Of a stretch of DNA of 64,000 nt, positions 43,195 to 54,280 are shown one piece after another; positions within the stretch are counted from its first letter, which is position 1, and the number at the start of each line of letters is the position of its first letter. The translations under genes and the position numbers were made by a program. Source of the DNA: Flaccisagitta enflata (Eukaryota > Chaetognatha > Sagittoidea > Aphragmophora); contig OZ231126.1 of assembly GCA_965153355.1 (NCBI GenBank), positions 14,818,001 to 14,882,000 of the forward strand, in the 5' to 3' direction. The notes under the pieces were generated by a model. That model was not told the origin of the DNA. It saw only the letters and a list, made by a program, of their open reading frames with translations, and made no database searches.

Positions 43195-43720
43195 ATGAGG
43201 ACGGTAGTTGCGGAGGATGATGTCACGCGACCGATTGTCCCTGTAAAGATCACCAACGTCGGACGGCCGTTCCACCGCAGTGTTGGGATGATTGACAGCA
43301 GAGCGGATCGTGACGTTTTATCGCTTCAAATCGTTAAAAAATTAGACTTTACCAACCGAAAAGATGCTGATGCGCGTGCATACGGTCAATTGTGGTGGTG
43401 GAGGAGAAAGTCTTAGCGCCTCTTATCCTTTCATCGATTGACGAGGAATACAATGTCCACATCAGTAACGCATTAACGGGAGAATTGTTGACGGGTGAAG
43501 CGGATATTGCTCCATGCCAACGCGACTTCACCAACCAGTCTCATCTTCGCAACATTCCATTTCCAAAAGCAAATGGTCCTGTCCACTTGATCATCGGCGC
43601 CGCCCATTACGATGCGACGATGCCTGTGGAGGCAAGAAGAGAGGTCCATCGGGATCTTTGACAGCCTTCAGATGTGTTTTTGGATGGACTGTAGCAGGAA
43701 AGAGTGGACGAAGATCTGAT
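43195..43720 (+). pseudogene. Retroelement protease remnant (DUF1758-like)
   Basis: In broken frames: PIVPVKITNVGRPF, IDSRADRDVLSLQIVKKL, later HLIIGAAHYDA and TAFRCVFGWTVAG, matching the retropepsin segment and the following GxDYY/FGW motifs of BEL/Pao pol. The catalytic Asp-Ser-Gly is Asp-Ser-Arg here (Asp codon near 43292). Confidence 0.65.
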
Positions 43721-43859
43721 GATACCGCTGTCATTAACGCAATCCATGTGGATAACGCGCATTGAGCAAATCTCTCGACCGCATGTTCTACCATGACTTC
43801 GCCATTGTATCGGAGGAAGAAATGGGCCAGTCTGAAGAGAATCGTCGCGCTGTAAAAAT

Positions 43860-44610
43860 GGGTGATGAGATTATATACTTTCACGAGAATTTCCAGAAAT
43901 ATGTCAGCCGCATGTAAGACAGAGAGAAAATCGTCAATTATCAAGTCTGTAAAATGCACGCAATGTATGACGACAAAGGACAAAAAGCTCTCCGATATAA
44001 AACTCTCAACGACCATGACTCAAGGAATGTTGTCTTCAAAGAAATGGACAAATCGTGGACACGGTGTGGCGATAGAGATTGATCCGAAGAACGACGATGC
44101 AGGCATCTCATCGCCACGCTGGTATTTACCCATCCATGTGGTGGAGGAAAGGAAACAAAACGTTGATTTGTCACGATGGACTGCTGAGCATCATGGTATT
44201 TGCCTCAATGAGCTACTGACGGGAGGCCCTATTATCATGAACGTGCTGACTGGAAGTTCTTATGAAATTGGCCATAAAATCGTGTCTTAAGGATGACCTG
44301 ATATTGCTGCGTTATAATGTCCGCGCCCATCCTGGTGACGTGCGATGATTGAGACATATATGTGGCTCTCACTGACAAAGCATGAGAGAAGGTGGTCGTG
44401 ATGCCTTTCTTGGCGCACATTTTTGAATGGTCTCATCAAGTCTCGTCACCAGCTATGTTTTACGCCATCACGCAGAAAAGATCAAACCAGACTTCCCGAA
44501 AATGTCTAATAAATGTTGAGACACATGCCTCTTCTACGCTGATGACGGTTTGTGGTGCGGATTCGAAGCTGGATGAGTGCACTGGTAGTTGAAGCGAAGA
44601 TCTCATCGCT
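43860..44610 (+). pseudogene. Reverse transcriptase remnant
   Basis: Fragments in more than one frame: SSPRWYLPIHVV (44107-44145), HGICLNELLTGGPIIMNVL near 44190-44245, and FYADDGLWCG near 44540, the last resembling the catalytic Y-x-D-D site. Frameshifts and stops separate them. Assignment rests on their order within pol. Confidence 0.6.
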
Positions 44611-44691
44611 TACGAAGAGCGGCGATTCACCTTAACGGCGGAAGTCGAACGCCGTGGAAGTGATGGACAGGATCTCAATGTCGCGGTCGAC

Positions 44692-45465
44692 TTGAACCCA
44701 ACCGAGGAGCCAAATAAAGGTCTGGGGTCCAGTCGAAGGCTGCCGACGGACTGTTTCTGTATCTTCAGATGCGATCCAGAAGCGTGCAAGAGGGTAGCAA
44801 CAACTCCTCGCGAGTTGGTCTCCATGCAAGCCGACAACTATGATCCACTTGGATTCACAGCGCCTCGCGCCCTTGAAGGGAGAAGGTGTCTTCAGTTGAC
44901 GAGAGCTTCCGAGAAAGGATGGGATTCGACGATGGAGGAGGCGTTGATCAAACGCTTCACCAAATGGTACTCTGCGACTCCATTGCTGATCCAAATTGAA
45001 ATTCCGCGCCATATTGAGTGGGGCATTGTGAAGGCCGGTCGACGAGAAGTTCACACCTTCTGTGACGCCGCCATCCCTGGATTTGGAGTAGTGGGCTATT
45101 GGTTGGTGGAAGATGAGGATGGAACAATCCGCGTTACCATCTTGTGCGCAAATGCCCACGTCGTCCCTCTTGATGCGTCAAAAGCGTCGCACCACAATTC
45201 GGTGCCGAGGTTAGAAATGACAGCGGCAGAGAAAGCGGTGAAACTCAAACTTTTCATCAAGAGAACCATTCCAAAGGTGACCGAGGATATGGTGACGCTC
45301 TGGTCAGATTCAGAGGCTGTGCTGAAGATGATTTTCGACCATAAGTCTAAACGCCCTAGCTTCTTTGCAAACCGACTTTCAAAAATCCATAGCGGCTCAA
45401 GTGATTCTCAATGGAGATGGGTTAATACGGACAACAACCCGCGGACTATTGTCGCGGGGTATTGA
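44692..45465 (+). pseudogene. BEL/Pao pol: RT connection / A17-like and RNase H region
   Basis: An open frame of 257 codons with TPRELVSMQADNYDPLGFTA, HTFCDAAIPGFGVVGYW, PRLEMTAAEKAVKLKLF, VTLWSDSEAVLKMI and SQWRWVNTDNNPRTIVA, the segments typical of BEL/Pao pol after the RT. The acidic residues of the RNase H-like fold (FCDA, LEM, SDSE) are present. The frame breaks at 45465 where the conserved DLLSRG-type segment should continue; that part is in the next frame. Confidence 0.8.
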
Positions 45466-45986
45466 CGCCGGCGACAAGGACAAATGGGACATTTTCCATT
45501 TCGGTCCAAAGTTTCTCTACCTCCCCAAATCTGAGTGGCCGACAATGAATATTGCGACGGCGCCGGAGGCATCAATCAACGCCGTCGCGACAGGAGCGGT
45601 GGAAGAAGAGGAGGGGGAAAAGGAAAAGGAAATGTTTGCCTATGTAGTGGCTGCCCGTCGCCAGGAGTGGGTGGCGAAATTGCGTTTGATCGCCGTGATT
45701 GTGAAGTGTGCGCAGCGATGGAGACAGAAGGTGAAGGCAAAGACTAGAGCAGCGGCGACGACGCTGCAAAATCCCTACTCTGTATCTATGGCTGAATTGT
45801 ACGACGCTCAACGCCGCTTGATCAACGCAATCCAGTTCAAACATTTCCACTGAGAGATAAATTGGAAGTTGAAGGCAGAGGAAAACGGGCTGCTGATCAA
45901 CGACGTCATGCCAAAGTTATTCGCAAGACCACGCCATCACAATCCGGTTGTCGCATTTATAGCGGGACGACGTAGGAAGCAGACTT

Positions 45987-47164
45987 GTGAACGCGGACAT
46001 TGGCCATGACGAGAAATACCCGATGATTCTCCCTTCGAAGGATCCGAACGTCGCTTCTCTGATTCGCCACGTCCACTATCAGGATCTCCACGCGGGCCCA
46101 AAACACGTCTTATGCCAACTGCGACGCTTCGTGTGGATTCTTCGAGGTCTCCAAGCGGTGAAGACAGTTATCCACCATTGCGTCACGTGCCAAAGGAACT
46201 TCAAAGATCCTATGAAGCAACAAATGGCGCCTCTTCCTCAACGACGGCTCATTCCAACAGCGCCCTTCGAGGAGGTGGGACTTGACTGTATGGGTCACTT
46301 CCTGGTGAAACTGAACGGCAGGGCGGATCATAAAGTCTGGGCAGTGGTATTTACCTGCATGGTTTCGAGGGTGGTGCATGTGGAGGTGTTGTTTAAAATG
46401 GACACAGAGGCAATGATCAACGCCATCATTCGATTCGCGGCGAGACGACAAACGGTGCGTCGGTTCATCTCTGACTGTGGCACTAACCTGGTTGGTGCAA
46501 ATCGCTGCCATGAGGAGATGCAGTCGTGAACGTTGCTGCCGACGGTGGCTCCTGCAGCAGCATGGACCCAATGACTTGCCCCTGGGACTCCCATTACGTA
46601 TGCGTATGGAAAGTGGTCGTATCTCCTTTTCAAAAACATTTGGCATCCATTACTTCCGGTCACGTGCTCCATTACGACGTCTTCCAAACGGCAGTGATCG
46701 AGGTGGAAGGAATTCTCAACCGCCGACCTCTCACGCCTTTGAGCGACGACCCTAGCGATACATCGGCGCTGAGGCCGGTGAATATCTTGCATCCGTCTAC
46801 GTTCTCACACTCGTCGGCAGCGATTCTCCCTCCAGAGACCGGAAACGACGCCGTGGGAACGAGATGCCGATGGAGAAACGCACAGGCCCGTGTCGACGCC
46901 TTCTGGAAGGTATGGCGCGCCGAATACCTTCAGTTGCTGCACGCAAGGAGCAAATGGACAAACTCGGAAGTTAACATCAAAAAAGATGCATTGGTCATCA
47001 TCGTTGACGAGACGCTTCATCGGCATCAGTGGTCTTTGGGACGCATCGTCGAAGTGGAAGGATCTGGTGATCATGTCCGGAAGGCACAGATCCTAGGCCC
47101 CGACGGCAAGATCGTCCTCAAGGATCGGTCGAAGATCGTCCGATTGGAGCTGGATTCAGATTAA
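45987..47164 (+). pseudogene. BEL/Pao integrase and C-terminal DUF5641-like domain, frameshifted
   Basis: Frame 45987-46529: zinc-binding HH-CC segment (HYQDLHAGPKHVLCQLRRFV, HHCVTCQR), then integrase core Asp in GLDCMGHF and Asp in ISDCGTNLVGA. The frame shifts near 46526. Frame 46526-47164 carries VIEVEGILNRRPLTPLSDDP with the catalytic Glu, then VDAFWKVWRAEYLQLLHARS, and the DUF5641-like end (DALVIIVDETLHRHQWSLGR, IVEVEGSGDHVRKAQI). Integrase inserts the element DNA; here it is inactivated by the shift. Confidence 0.85.
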
Positions 47165-47846
47165 AAACGGATAAGTGTGAAGAGAGAGAGAGAAAGTAGA
47201 CCAGAGAGAAGCATAAGTGTTTCTATTTGTAAAGACTATACATGGAAATGAGGGTTTCTTTCTCTCATGAATTTTTTGGTCTTGTTTACTTTTTCTCAGT
47301 CGGTCTGTCTGATATGTCTTTGTGTGTGATTACGGGAGAGAGAGAGGTACATGGTGCCCCCAGTCAGTTGAGAATGTCCGCATGATTGACTGACAATCTA
47401 AATTTTGCCATGCCATTTTAATCTTGTATTGACCATATAGAGGCATTCGTTCGTGCATTTTCCTTTCTGTTTTATCCATATCGTTGACTGTTGAGTGTGG
47501 AGGTCATTTGAGGCAGCCAGATCGAAGAGTCTTTATTTCTTTATCTATGCATACTCATTTAACCTTTCCGTCATGGTCTTTCACGAATATGTCTTCCTGT
47601 TCAGCTGGATTACAATTTCCAGAAATCTGAATTCTTCCAAAACAGGCAAGCTACACTTATCTTACGCTAAAAGCTCTCTGTCGTTATCAGTCGACAACTG
47701 TTGCAGTAAAAAGATCCATCATGTCGCAGCAGAACAACCAAGGCACGCCGGACGAGATCCGCGAAGCGAGGAGGCAGCGACTGGCGCTTGCCCAGGACGA
47801 GTTGGTGAGGGTGTGAGGGAATCAAGGAGAGGGAGAGACGAGGAGG
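47165..47846. other. Spacer between pol and third ORF
   Basis: A GA-rich start, then no recognised feature up to 47720. An ATG at 47721 opens the frame of the next ORF (31 codons, MSQQNNQGTPDEIREARRQR) but is stopped by TGA at 47814-47816, ten codons before the next ATG of the same frame at 47847. Confidence 0.65.
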
Positions 47847-50156
47847 ATGGAGGAGGAAAGGGCGAGGGTGGAAGAGGAGAAGAGGAAAGTGGAGGAAGAG
47901 AAGAACAACCCGGAGAAGAAGAGGAGGAGGCAGGAGCAGGAGTCTAGGGCAGCGTCCCTCAGAGAACAACGTCGGCTTCGCGGGTTGCAACAGTCTGCTG
48001 TTGGAGGAGCTGATGACGTCATCGACGGGGTCAGCCATCTCTTCAACAGCTCGTCTTCCGGTGCGTGGACCGCTACGGACCCTATTCCTGCTCGGGCCCT
48101 CAACGCTTCGATGCCAACGCCTTCGCCGACAAGCGCGCCGCCAGTGAAGCGCGCCGTCAAGCCGACGATGCTCCGGGCGGCAAGAAAGGCGAGAAGAAAT
48201 CAAGCTGCCAACGAAAGCTTCGATACGGCAGTTTCGGGAGTGGAAGCGCTCATGGGGGATTCGACGTCGGAGTCAACCACGGACGCCCCCCCGCCGCCAC
48301 GCGGAGCAGAAGGAGTAGAGCGACAAGATTTAAATGACCCTAACAACTTGGACTTTGACGATGACGACGACGACGACGATGACGATGACAACTACGAGAC
48401 TCAGGATGACAGTGAGGGTGATGATATGGACACTCACGAACACGACGGAAGGGGAGAGGGACTTCCTCCCGGGGAGGTTGCTCGACCCGCCCTTACAGGC
48501 CCCCAAGGGGTATTGACTGCTCCTCCTCTTGCTCCCCCAATTCTGCCGCCGCCGCCGCAGACGTCGCAGGCGGTCGTGGAGTCGTCGACGTTACAAGTAA
48601 CGCCGGCCGCAGACTCGACCGCACCGGCGCCGTTTCAAGCATCACCTGACGCGACGCTGGTGATCCCGCCGCACATCAGTGACCTGTCCTCCATCTCGCA
48701 GGAACAAGCTGTCGAATTGGTGAAGATCTACAACGCCCAAGTCGACGCCCTCATCGAGCGGAAGCACACTGCAATGTACCACGACACGCAGCGTCGCTTA
48801 CGTGCGGAGAGAGATGCCCTTCATCCACAAGCCGAGCGAAGGGCATATGTTCCTACGCAAATCATCAGAGACGCATTAGTCGAAGAGGACGGAGAGATTG
48901 CGACGGTTGAAACTCGCGAGACGCTCCAATTGTGTAAAATCATCAACATCAGATCAATTGGAGCAACGGCGGACATGGGAAATGGAACTTTGAGAGATAT
49001 TTCCGTGCAAAGGCTCTCAAATCAGAGAAAAAGACGACGTGAAGGAGCCGCTTGTCTGATCGCGGAGGCCACGCGTTCGACCGGAAGTGGTAGCGATCAG
49101 CGTCAGACGCCCGTGACGCAGGATCCTCCACAACATCATCCGAGAGACGATCGACGAGCCAAAACTGGCGGTAACAATCTACAAATCGAAGTGAGAGAGA
49201 AGAGACGTCGGGTGAGCAAGGGTGGACCGCCGGATGCATCCGCATCGTTGTCATCGACGGTGATGGATGGTCCTGCGAGATTACCACATGATCCTGCTCC
49301 CCGGCTTCCTCCTCCTCAACGCCAGCGGTCACGTGACATTTCACCAATCCGTGTCCCAACTCAAACGACGACGACAACGAACAACCAAGGGGGTGCGCTC
49401 GCAGGGGCAGCCGTAAATCTGCCCCCACCTCCTCCTCCTCCCGTCAACGACGACCAACAGCGACGAGAGGAGCAAAACGCCAACAAAAAGAAGAGAAATC
49501 GTCGTCCGAAAAGGAAGTCTGGGGATGCGTCGACGTCCAACAGGTCGTCAACGTCGACTGCATCCGCTTCTTCTCCTTCACATCGCCCTCCCCAATCGCC
49601 GGAAGACCTTCTGACCGAGAAGATGTTGGCCATCGCCATCAAGGTGCCAAATCACCCTCGGCCAAAGGACATTCAAAAAGTTGTAGACATTCTTCCAGCG
49701 GCATTCTATCCCAACTCATCTCCGATGGATCGCGCGATCCACGCTGCCGATCACGCCGCGGATAGAGCCAGATTGGCGAGGAAGCTCATCGAACAGTACA
49801 CTTTTAGGATGAAAGTTGTCGGTGAGCATGACGCAACGGTTGCTCAGATGGCCCAGCTGCTATCTGACGCGCAGAAGGAAGCTGACCGCGTCCGCGCTGA
49901 GTTCTCTCAGCCCGACGGACAGATGCCATCGACTTCCGGCACTCAACGCCACTCCGCAACGTTGAGCAACCACGCGCCACCTTCCGGCAGAAACCCCCTC
50001 CGCCGCCAGAAAGACCACGCGCCATCCTATGTGGAGGCAAGGGCGGCAGGGGTAAAGGCCGGAAGTAGAGGGTCTCGTCGCCATGATCCCGGCCATCGTC
50101 TTCCCACTTCAATCGCGCGTATCATACCGACGTTTCACGTCGTCGCGGAAGACTAG
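47847..50156 (+). CDS. Third ORF of the retroelement, 769 aa, unknown function
   Basis: An intact frame of 769 codons. Seen: a Glu-Arg-Lys coiled-coil start (about 1-60), a Pro-rich and Asp-run linker (DDDDDDDDDD near 170-185), Pro-Thr-Ser-rich stretches, a basic block NKKKRNRRPKRKSG near 550, and a helical C-terminal part with SPMDRAIHAADHAADRARLA. No signal peptide, membrane segment, zinc knuckle or enzyme motif is visible. Codon use and base composition resemble the gag ORF at 40034-43156, which supports membership in the same element. It could be an accessory protein or a second gag-like protein; it is not recognisably an envelope. The in-frame TGA upstream suggests a longer original reading frame from 47721. 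Confidence 0.6.
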   Translation: MEEERARVEEEKRKVEEEKNNPEKKRRRQEQESRAASLREQRRLRGLQQSAVGGADDVIDGVSHLFNSSSSGAWTATDPIPARALNASMPTPSPTSAPPVKRAVKPTMLRAARKARRNQAANESFDTAVSGVEALMGDSTSESTTDAPPPPRGAEGVERQDLNDPNNLDFDDDDDDDDDDDNYETQDDSEGDDMDTHEHDGRGEGLPPGEVARPALTGPQGVLTAPPLAPPILPPPPQTSQAVVESSTLQVTPAADSTAPAPFQASPDATLVIPPHISDLSSISQEQAVELVKIYNAQVDALIERKHTAMYHDTQRRLRAERDALHPQAERRAYVPTQIIRDALVEEDGEIATVETRETLQLCKIINIRSIGATADMGNGTLRDISVQRLSNQRKRRREGAACLIAEATRSTGSGSDQRQTPVTQDPPQHHPRDDRRAKTGGNNLQIEVREKRRRVSKGGPPDASASLSSTVMDGPARLPHDPAPRLPPPQRQRSRDISPIRVPTQTTTTTNNQGGALAGAAVNLPPPPPPPVNDDQQRREEQNANKKKRNRRPKRKSGDASTSNRSSTSTASASSPSHRPPQSPEDLLTEKMLAIAIKVPNHPRPKDIQKVVDILPAAFYPNSSPMDRAIHAADHAADRARLARKLIEQYTFRMKVVGEHDATVAQMAQLLSDAQKEADRVRAEFSQPDGQMPSTSGTQRHSATLSNHAPPSGRNPLRRQKDHAPSYVEARAAGVKAGSRGSRRHDPGHRLPTSIARIIPTFHVVAED

Positions 50157-50907
50157 CGGTTGATCATCCAATGGCGACTCGAGATGCTTCCGGTGACGGA
50201 CAGGCCGGCCGTCCTCGCTTCTCTAGAAAGCGGTCGGGGGAGGGGGTCCCGTCAGGGACCCCCCTGCGACTCTCCCGCGGACGCGTCGAGGGGTAGGGGG
50301 GGTCTTGAATTGCTCATGAATCAATTGTACCAAATTAGAATATTAAGCGTATGATTTGAAGAATGAGAATCAGTTCTAACTCTCCAAATCCATTTCTCCA
50401 TGCCCATCCCGGGTGTGGGGGAATCCCCCCTCCCGCTTACCTTTCAGAGACGCACGTGCTGGAGTGATGGACAATCCTAACGGGGCGTTGGTACGTAGAA
50501 TAGTATAGTGTATACACTAGTATAGACCACTTAGCGTATAGTCTAATTATTTATTTCAGTCCATCATTCCCGTGGATCTAGTTTCGTTTAATTCCTTTTT
50601 TTTAGCATGAAGACTGGATGCAGAATGGAGCAAGAGGAGCAATTCATAACCAGACCGTAGCGATAGCCTGGACGATCGACGGTGGTAGGTGTTTCTGCTC
50701 CTAGAACCCATTTTCACTGCCTTATCCGCGCGAGATCCACGTTATTTATAATAGTGTCTTTGTAATTTTAAATTTTTGTTTTTGAGATGAGCCCCGGATG
50801 TTGTCATAGCTTGTATAATTTTAAATGAAAGGTATTCCCTGACAAGAAACTAGTTAGATACGAGATTTGAAATTTTTTTGGCAAATATTTCATGAAATGG
50901 GTGATCA
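50157..50907. other. Spacer before the right LTR copy, with a perfect hairpin
   Basis: GGGGGTCCC/GGGACCCCC with a 4-base loop lies at 50242-50263. Two exon-like segments with good splice sites occur at about 50459-50500 and 50608-50692; they are not assigned to any family. Confidence 0.5.
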
Positions 50908-51693
50908 GACATTCTTCACATTCCCCACCATATCCAGGTCAAGAAGCGCTCGATCGGATGCATTCGACTCCGCGGATCCCGAAGAGGAGGAGAGGCTCTC
51001 TCGCCGTCGAAGATTCCAAGATGGTGTCTGCTCGACTGCAGAGTGGAGGAAACCGAGGAAAAGGAGAGAGATCTTCGATCGACGGAGGAAGTGGAGGAAC
51101 GCGCGCGCGCCGTCGAAAGCGCTGACTTCAAGCTGAGGATTGATGGACAGGATCTCCTCAACCGCTTAGAGGAGAATAGACCTCGACCCCTCTAACGAAT
51201 TCCCATGACGCGACTATTCCATTGATCATTGTTTCATTGTTGCCAAATAATTTCAAATCTCATGATGCTTGATTAAATTTGTTATTTATTCCTGGGTTAA
51301 GTAAAAGTAGCTTCCCTGACTCTCTTACTGACATTCGACTTCACAATCTCAGTTAAGCAAGACTCGATTTTGATGCTTTTCCCGATTTCCCCTGCCTCCT
51401 GCGCCCTAGATTGGAAACCGTTCGACAACATCCGTGGTAAGTCTCCCTGACTTCACTTTGGCGCTTTACAGAAGTATCCTCTTATTGTACAGAGTTTGTC
51501 CTAACCTTTTTCTTTTTTCTGTCCATCAGGATTCCACTAATAGACTGATTTTGCGGATAACCTGACCGCTCATCTCAACACCTCGCTCTAAGCGGGTGTA
51601 CGTTCCAAATCAATAGCGCAGCTACGCAGTGGAGTCAGTTCTCGCGATTACGCATCAGGAGCTTGATAAGAAATCAGACGTTAAACGCCTTCA
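50908..51693 (+). repeat. 3' LTR-like repeat of the BEL/Pao element
   Basis: Direct repeat of 39202-39989, same orientation, about 786 bp, with scattered differences including short indels near 51430-51480. Followed by a short 20-bp minisatellite fragment (51695-51795). Confidence 0.8.
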
Positions 51694-52227
51694 GTTAGGC
51701 TTTGGGCATCAAGGCTTAAGTTTGGACCTAGAGGCTGGAGTTGGTAATGATATTAGGATTTGGGCTTTGAGTCTGGGTTTTGGGCCTTGAGGCTGAAATT
51801 CACATCATTTTCAACCGATATTAGAATAAATTAAAAGACGGGTAAGCATAAAATCAACTTTTTGCAGTTAGATTACGATGCGCAAACTACTATTCATCTC
51901 TTCCTCATGAATGAGGCGGGGCGTTTGAGAAATATAGAGCGTCATTTCCCGGACCAAAACAAAATTTACACCTCATTGTTCAATTTCATTGTTCAAGAAG
52001 CTTGCATGATTTAATCTATGATTCTCTTTGCTAAAAAAGCAGGCCTGTAGCCTATATAATTGAGTTTTCAAAGGGTTTGGCAGTGGGGAAGGAAATCAAA
52101 GTGGGAAAAAGAAAAAAAAAGAAAATTTGCGAAAAATATGGTTCCACATTATTAAGGAGTCTATCAGCTCAGGCTATCGTTATTTGCTAACGCTAGTTTA
52201 CCATATTACTTATTAGCAAATCAACTC

Positions 52228-52308
<81 letters not shown>

Positions 52309-52354
52309 CTCGCTCTCGCTCTCGCTCTCTCTCTCTGATGATTGGATGCTAAAG
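51694..52354. other. Region between the LTR and the ABC exon
   Basis: A few GGATTTGGGCTTTGAGTCTG-type units (51700-51795), an unassigned open segment after TTTTTGCAG (51870-52013), and a 110-bp (CT)n array at 52224-52336 that ends at the next exon. No Walker A exon of the transporter was found here. Confidence 0.6.
52224..52336. repeat. (CT)n microsatellite acting as polypyrimidine tract
   Basis: A CTCTCT array with TCTGTCTC and CTCGCTCTCG variants; it ends 18 bases before the acceptor of the ABC exon. Confidence 0.95.
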
Positions 52355-52462
52355 CATCTCAGGTTTTACGATCCAACGATTGGAAAGGTCAGCATCGATG
52401 GTTTCGACTTAATTGACTTAAATTTGCAATGGTTCCGATCCGAAGTCGGCCTCGTTTCGCAG
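52355..52462 (+). CDS. ABCB-type transporter, exon between Walker A and Q-loop
   Basis: Acceptor gctaaag|CATCTC, donor TCGCAG|gtttgc; 108 nt, phase 0. Encodes [20 protein letters not shown], then [16 protein letters not shown], the segment of ABCB (P-glycoprotein-like) cassettes between the Walker A helix and the Q-loop glutamine (RFYDP, DGxD, GVVSQ). The nucleotide-binding domain powers export across a membrane. Exons upstream with Walker A and transmembrane helices were not found. Confidence 0.85.
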
Positions 52463-52629
52463 GTTTGCTCATCCACCCTTTTCAAAAAGCTTATGGTCCG
52501 TTGTCTCACCATCTTCACAAACTGACATTGAGTCTCACAGAAGTATCGGGTACCGTAGATCACCTGACACGTTTGCAACAAAGTCAACGTGGTTAGACAT
52601 AGGCAAATCAATCATTGATATGCCTATGG

Positions 52630-54280
52630 AGTTGGACAACATTACTTTATAACAAAAACTCTAGAATAAGGACAAGAGCCTTGGGAGCTCTAACTGGTGT
52701 TTCATCCGGACCCCTCACAGCTATCCTTAGAATTACCAAAATCCACTTCAAACCTTACCACAAAGCGGCTCAACAGATACAAATCAACAGCAAGAAAATT
52801 CTAAAATTGTCAGCTATTTGTGAGATGTGCAAGTGACAAGAAAGAGTACCAGATGAGTGTGCTGAACGCCCCAAGCTCCTCACAGCCATCTGATCTTCCC
52901 ATTGTAAAATGGGGGGGGGGTCGGTAACAACAAACTTTGGAAATGCCAGTCGGACATATGGCCAAAGTGTGCACAAAAACAATATATAAACTCATGTGAA
53001 AGGAAATAGTCGCAAAAGCGTCAGATGGTCAGCGGTACCCGTGTCCTGCCCAAGTAGGTTGTTATTATGTTGAGGAGGGAGCAGGGCAGCGGTCTAAGGG
53101 GCCGATGACTCATGCTTCACACATATGGCGCAGGGCAGCGGCCCCGAAGAAGTTGATGACCTATGCTTTCACACATATGAGGAATTTTCTCCTCCTTCTA
53201 GCAATTGGGCGGGTATATGGGCCTTAAGTCTAGGATTTTTGCCTTGAGGCTAGGATTTAGGTCTTCAGGCTGGGATTAGGGCCTTCAGGCTGGGATTTGG
53301 GCCCTGAGTATAGGATTTGAATCTTGAGGTTGGGTTTTGGGCCTCAAGGCTTCAATTTGGGCCTCGAACTGGGATTTGGGCCTTGAGGCTGGGATTTGGG
53401 CCTCAAGGATGGGATTTTGGCCTCAAGAATGGGATTTTGGCGTTCAAGAATGGGATTTAGCTCAAGGATAGGATTTGGACCTTGAGGCTGGGATTTAGGT
53501 CTCGAGATCCGGGATTTTAGCCTCATAGTAGGATTTGGGTCGGGACGATAATAGGCCATTAGCTGATAGCTGAGAAGATGACTTCATATGTGTGAAGATA
53601 GTCACCGACTCGCCGCGCTGTCTGTAAAGTGTAACATCACTGCTCGTGTACACACTTCTTTTATTATATTTATAATGAATAGGAGAAGGAAGAAAGAAGA
53701 AGTTCTATACTTTACTATGGAGCTGCAGGCTGGCACGACTGTAATGATAAAACATGAACTTGTCCTTAGCTATTAGGCTGGGATTACATGGCTCACACTG
53801 GCATTGGGCCAGCTGTTGATAGCTGATCTGTAAAATGCTCAAACACCCATAACCTAAATCAAGATCCTTCCCACTACTTGAGACAAATCCAGGTTACTCT
53901 GAAGTCATTCCCAAAACTTATCAGCAGTATTATTCACTTTAGCAAAAGAATCATCAGTGATATGAATTATCAAAGATTATGTTATTGTATATGTTAGAAG
54001 AAACCATACTTTAGAGGTAATCGTATCAAACAGATTGGCTTCAGTACTAGTCTATATATTGACAACATTTGTTTATAACAAACTCTAGAATAGACAAGAG
54101 CCTTGGGAGTTTAACTGGTAGCTTCATCCAGCCATATTATCCTTAGAATTACAGTTTTAGCCCCACATGTGCTGCTCAACAGACAGCAACACAGCAAGTA
54201 ATTGTCAGTATTTGTGAGATGTGTAAGTGACAAGAAAGAGTACCAGGCTGAAAGGTGTTGAACGCTCTGTCTCATTGCCA
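52630..54280 (+). repeat. Diverged direct repeat pair (52630-52870 and 54060-54260)
   Basis: Both contain TTATAACAAAaACTCTAGAATA, GACAAGAGCCTTGGGAG, TATCCTTAGAATTAC, TTTGTGAGATGTGcAAGTGA and GACAAGAAAGAGTACCAG in the same order. The second copy has many small deletions. Confidence 0.75.
53131..53620. mobile_element. GGCCCC-TIR minisatellite element, copy 8
   Basis: Left end GGGCAGCGGCCCCGAAGAAG, then TTGATGACCTATGCTTTCAC, ACATATGAGG; the right end shows a degraded inverse (CTTCATATGTGTGAAGATAG). The core is about 17 units of the type GGATTTGGGCCTTGAGGCTG. A second left-end-like sequence lies just upstream (53091-53125), preceded by the GTCAGCGGTACCCGTGTCCTG flank block. Confidence 0.75.

Larger units (their letters stand above)
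39202..51693 (+). mobile_element. BEL/Pao LTR retrotransposon, decayed, 12.5 kb between LTR copies
   Basis: Order: LTR, gag with zinc knuckles (40034-43156), DUF1758-like protease remnant, reverse transcriptase remnant, RNase H region, integrase and DUF5641-like end (to 47164), an extra 769-codon ORF (47847-50156), LTR. Domain order and the A17-peptidase/RNase H style sequence place it in BEL/Pao. Pol is broken by several frameshifts and stops, so the copy is not autonomous. It lies beside the 5' side of the LRR-Roco gene in the opposite orientation. Whether the right LTR belongs to the same insertion is not proven; no clear polypurine tract precedes it. Confidence 0.75.

Noticed and set aside
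47495-47947. 150-codon frame overlapping the start of the third retroelement ORF
   Set aside because: Second half is the third ORF read in another frame; first half has no support.
51868-52013. Open segment LDYDAQTTIHLFLMNEAG after TTTTTGCAG, slightly cadherin-like
   Set aside because: Too short, no good donor, ends in TAA and no neighbouring exon of that family.
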